A stretch of DNA of 6,978 nt from Clostridia bacterium (lineage in GTDB: Bacteria > Bacillota > Clostridia > Oscillospirales > Acutalibacteraceae), in the NCBI GenBank assembly GCA_900757335.1, contig CAAENL010000234.1, forward strand, positions 1 through 6,978, read 5' to 3'. The position numbers were made by a program, and so were the translations under genes. Positions 6,136-6,978 of this stretch are shown here, in pieces. How positions within the stretch are numbered: the first letter of the stretch is position 1; each line of letters opens with the position of its first letter. The notes beneath the pieces are model-generated. The model did not search any database. It saw only the letters and a program-made list of their open reading frames with translations, and was not told the origin of the DNA.

Positions 6136-6586
6136 ACTTCAAATTGCTCCTTATCATCAAATTAAATTTTATAATGGTACAAAACTCTATTTATGTTCTA
6201 AAAAAGCAATTATCCGTAGTCCATTTTCTTTTTACACAAATGAACGTAAGAGTAAAAAAACATATTAAACTTCATAATTGTTTTAACATCCTTTCTTTTT
6301 GGAAAATTATGGAATTTATTTTATATCAAAACTTAAAAAAATTAAACAGTTTATTTATATAAAAATGCATTTTTTACCATAATCACAAAATACCTACTAT
6401 TTACTCCGTAATTATGGGCTGTATTTGTATTTTTGTTACACAATGTAGTTTTTTGTAAAAATATAGTATATTTTTTCTTGATGAAATTTTAGCTATTTTA
6501 AAATATTGAAATTATATAAAAAATTCACTATCATAAAATATTTTGATAGTGAAGCGTAGAATATGAAAATTAATTTTAATTATATG
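6136..6586. other. long AT-rich divergent intergenic region
   Basis: About 450 bases of very AT-rich sequence with no convincing gene. Towards the decarboxylase (minus strand) there is a TATAAA box at 6173-6168, about 30 bases before the ribosome site, without a good -35, so the operon promoter is uncertain. A possible 21-codon minus-strand ORF at 6275-6210 (MKFNMFFYSYVHLCKKKMDYG) has a distant AAAGGA. It is followed by a short T run, but I cannot show that it is translated. A perfect inverted repeat lies at 6524-6553. Confidence 0.5.
6524..6553 (-). repeat. perfect 10-bp inverted repeat upstream of the 6657 gene
   Basis: TTCACTATCA at 6524-6533 and TGATAGTGAA at 6544-6553 are exact inverted copies around a 10-base A/T centre. 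On the minus strand the hairpin is followed by six T, which looks like an intrinsic terminator for transcription leaving the 6657 gene in the antisense direction. On the plus strand no T run follows. Because it sits 33 bases before the -35 box at 6587, it could instead be an operator. I cannot choose between the two from the sequence. Confidence 0.55.
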
Positions 6587-6615
6587 TTGACATAAAACTA
6601 ACAATGTGTTATAAT
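6587..6615 (+). promoter_or_regulatory. consensus sigma-A promoter
   Basis: TTGACA at 6587-6592 and TATAAT at 6610-6615 are both perfect consensus boxes, separated by the ideal 17 bases. This should be a strong promoter for the exported-protein gene at 6657, with a 5' leader of about 35 bases. Confidence 0.9.
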
Positions 6616-6656
6616 AAAATTCAATAAATATATATTGTAAATAGGGAGATAAAATT

Positions 6657-6978
6657 ATGAAAAACAAAAAAGTTAAAGTTTTATCAGGAATATGCAGTGT
6701 ACTCGTTGCTTTTGGTGCTGTTTCGCCTTGTGTAAATGCAACAGAACCTAAAGATTCAATGCCTGTATTGGGAGAGATCTTATCGTTATTATCCTCGCGT
6801 GATGAGGTTGCCGCTTATAGATGTCATATAAGAGAAGATGCAACTGCCAAAGAAATTTTTAATGAAATTGAGTCTGGGGGCATAATTAAACTAGAACCTG
6901 AAGATTTCTTTGAATCAATAAGAGATAATAGAAATATAGGTAATCTTGATAAATATAAGTTAATTTTATATTTTATTC
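6657..6978 (+). CDS. N-terminal part of an exported protein of unknown function
   Basis: ATG 6657-6659 follows GGGAG at a proper distance and opens a frame that runs off the window end, giving 107 residues. The first 28 or so form a Sec signal peptide: MKNKKVKV, a hydrophobic core, and VNA before T29. No lipobox or second membrane segment is visible. The mature part seen so far is charged and probably helical, with segments DEVAAYRCHIREDATAKE and KLEPEDFFESIRDNRN. I do not recognise a family. It is transcribed divergently from the exported decarboxylase and TrpRS under a consensus promoter, so three exported proteins cluster here. The charged repeats of acidic and basic residues are compatible with a secreted effector, but nothing proves it. 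Confidence 0.85.
   Translation, partial: MKNKKVKVLSGICSVLVAFGAVSPCVNATEPKDSMPVLGEILSLLSSRDEVAAYRCHIREDATAKEIFNEIESGGIIKLEPEDFFESIRDNRNIGNLDKYKLILYFI

Noticed and set aside
6144..6362. Plus-strand 72-residue ORF between the divergent genes
   Set aside because: It starts at TTG with no ribosome site. Its composition is only Phe/Leu/Lys/Ile/Asn, as expected from AT-rich noncoding sequence.
1..6978. CRISPR arrays, tRNA or rRNA genes, transposases
   Set aside because: No regular repeat-spacer pattern, cloverleaf sequence or transposase motif was seen on either strand.

Overview
The window is a low-GC stretch with Sec signal peptides, a lipobox lipoprotein, consensus sigma-A promoters and strong AGGAGG-type ribosome binding sites. 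Together these point to a Firmicute (clostridial-type) or a close relative. Two of its proteins are unusual. A eukaryote-type tryptophanyl-tRNA synthetase and a PLP-dependent amino-acid decarboxylase both carry N-terminal Sec signal peptides, and both look cysteine-rich once exported. That combination fits a bacterium living inside a eukaryotic cell, for example a protist symbiont, which could deliver Sec substrates straight into host cytosol. The lifestyle is an inference, not something the sequence shows.

Layout, left to right. Positions 1-288 hold the 3' end of an unrecognised plus-strand gene. It converges on a minus-strand operon across a bidirectional terminator at 310-360. Positions 384-2955 (minus) are a three-gene ABC importer: lipoprotein binding protein, then permease, then ATPase, with stop/start overlaps. 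It resembles the TrpX-TrpY-TrpZ type of streptococcal tryptophan importers. Positions 2956-3300 (minus) are its leader: a promoter, an 18-codon leader peptide with one Trp codon, a chain of six mutually exclusive RNA segments ending in an intrinsic terminator, and a second 16-codon ORF that also has one Trp codon. I read this as a ribosome-mediated tryptophan attenuator. It is not a T-box. Positions 3332-4741 (minus) encode the exported TrpRS, translationally coupled (TAATG) to the exported decarboxylase at 4741-6135 (minus). Positions 6136-6656 are a long AT-rich divergent intergenic region. A plus-strand gene with a consensus promoter starts at 6657. It encodes a third exported protein and is cut by the window end.

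How the genes may fit together. Import of an amino acid, probably tryptophan, is set by tryptophan-codon translation in the leader. Just upstream on the same strand, with no clear terminator between, lie a decarboxylase and a TrpRS that appear to act outside the bacterial cytoplasm. The region looks like a locus for taking up a host's tryptophan and acting on host amino-acid or tRNA metabolism. The importer, the RNA architecture, the catalytic motifs and the signal peptides are visible in the sequence. The host-directed role is a hypothesis.
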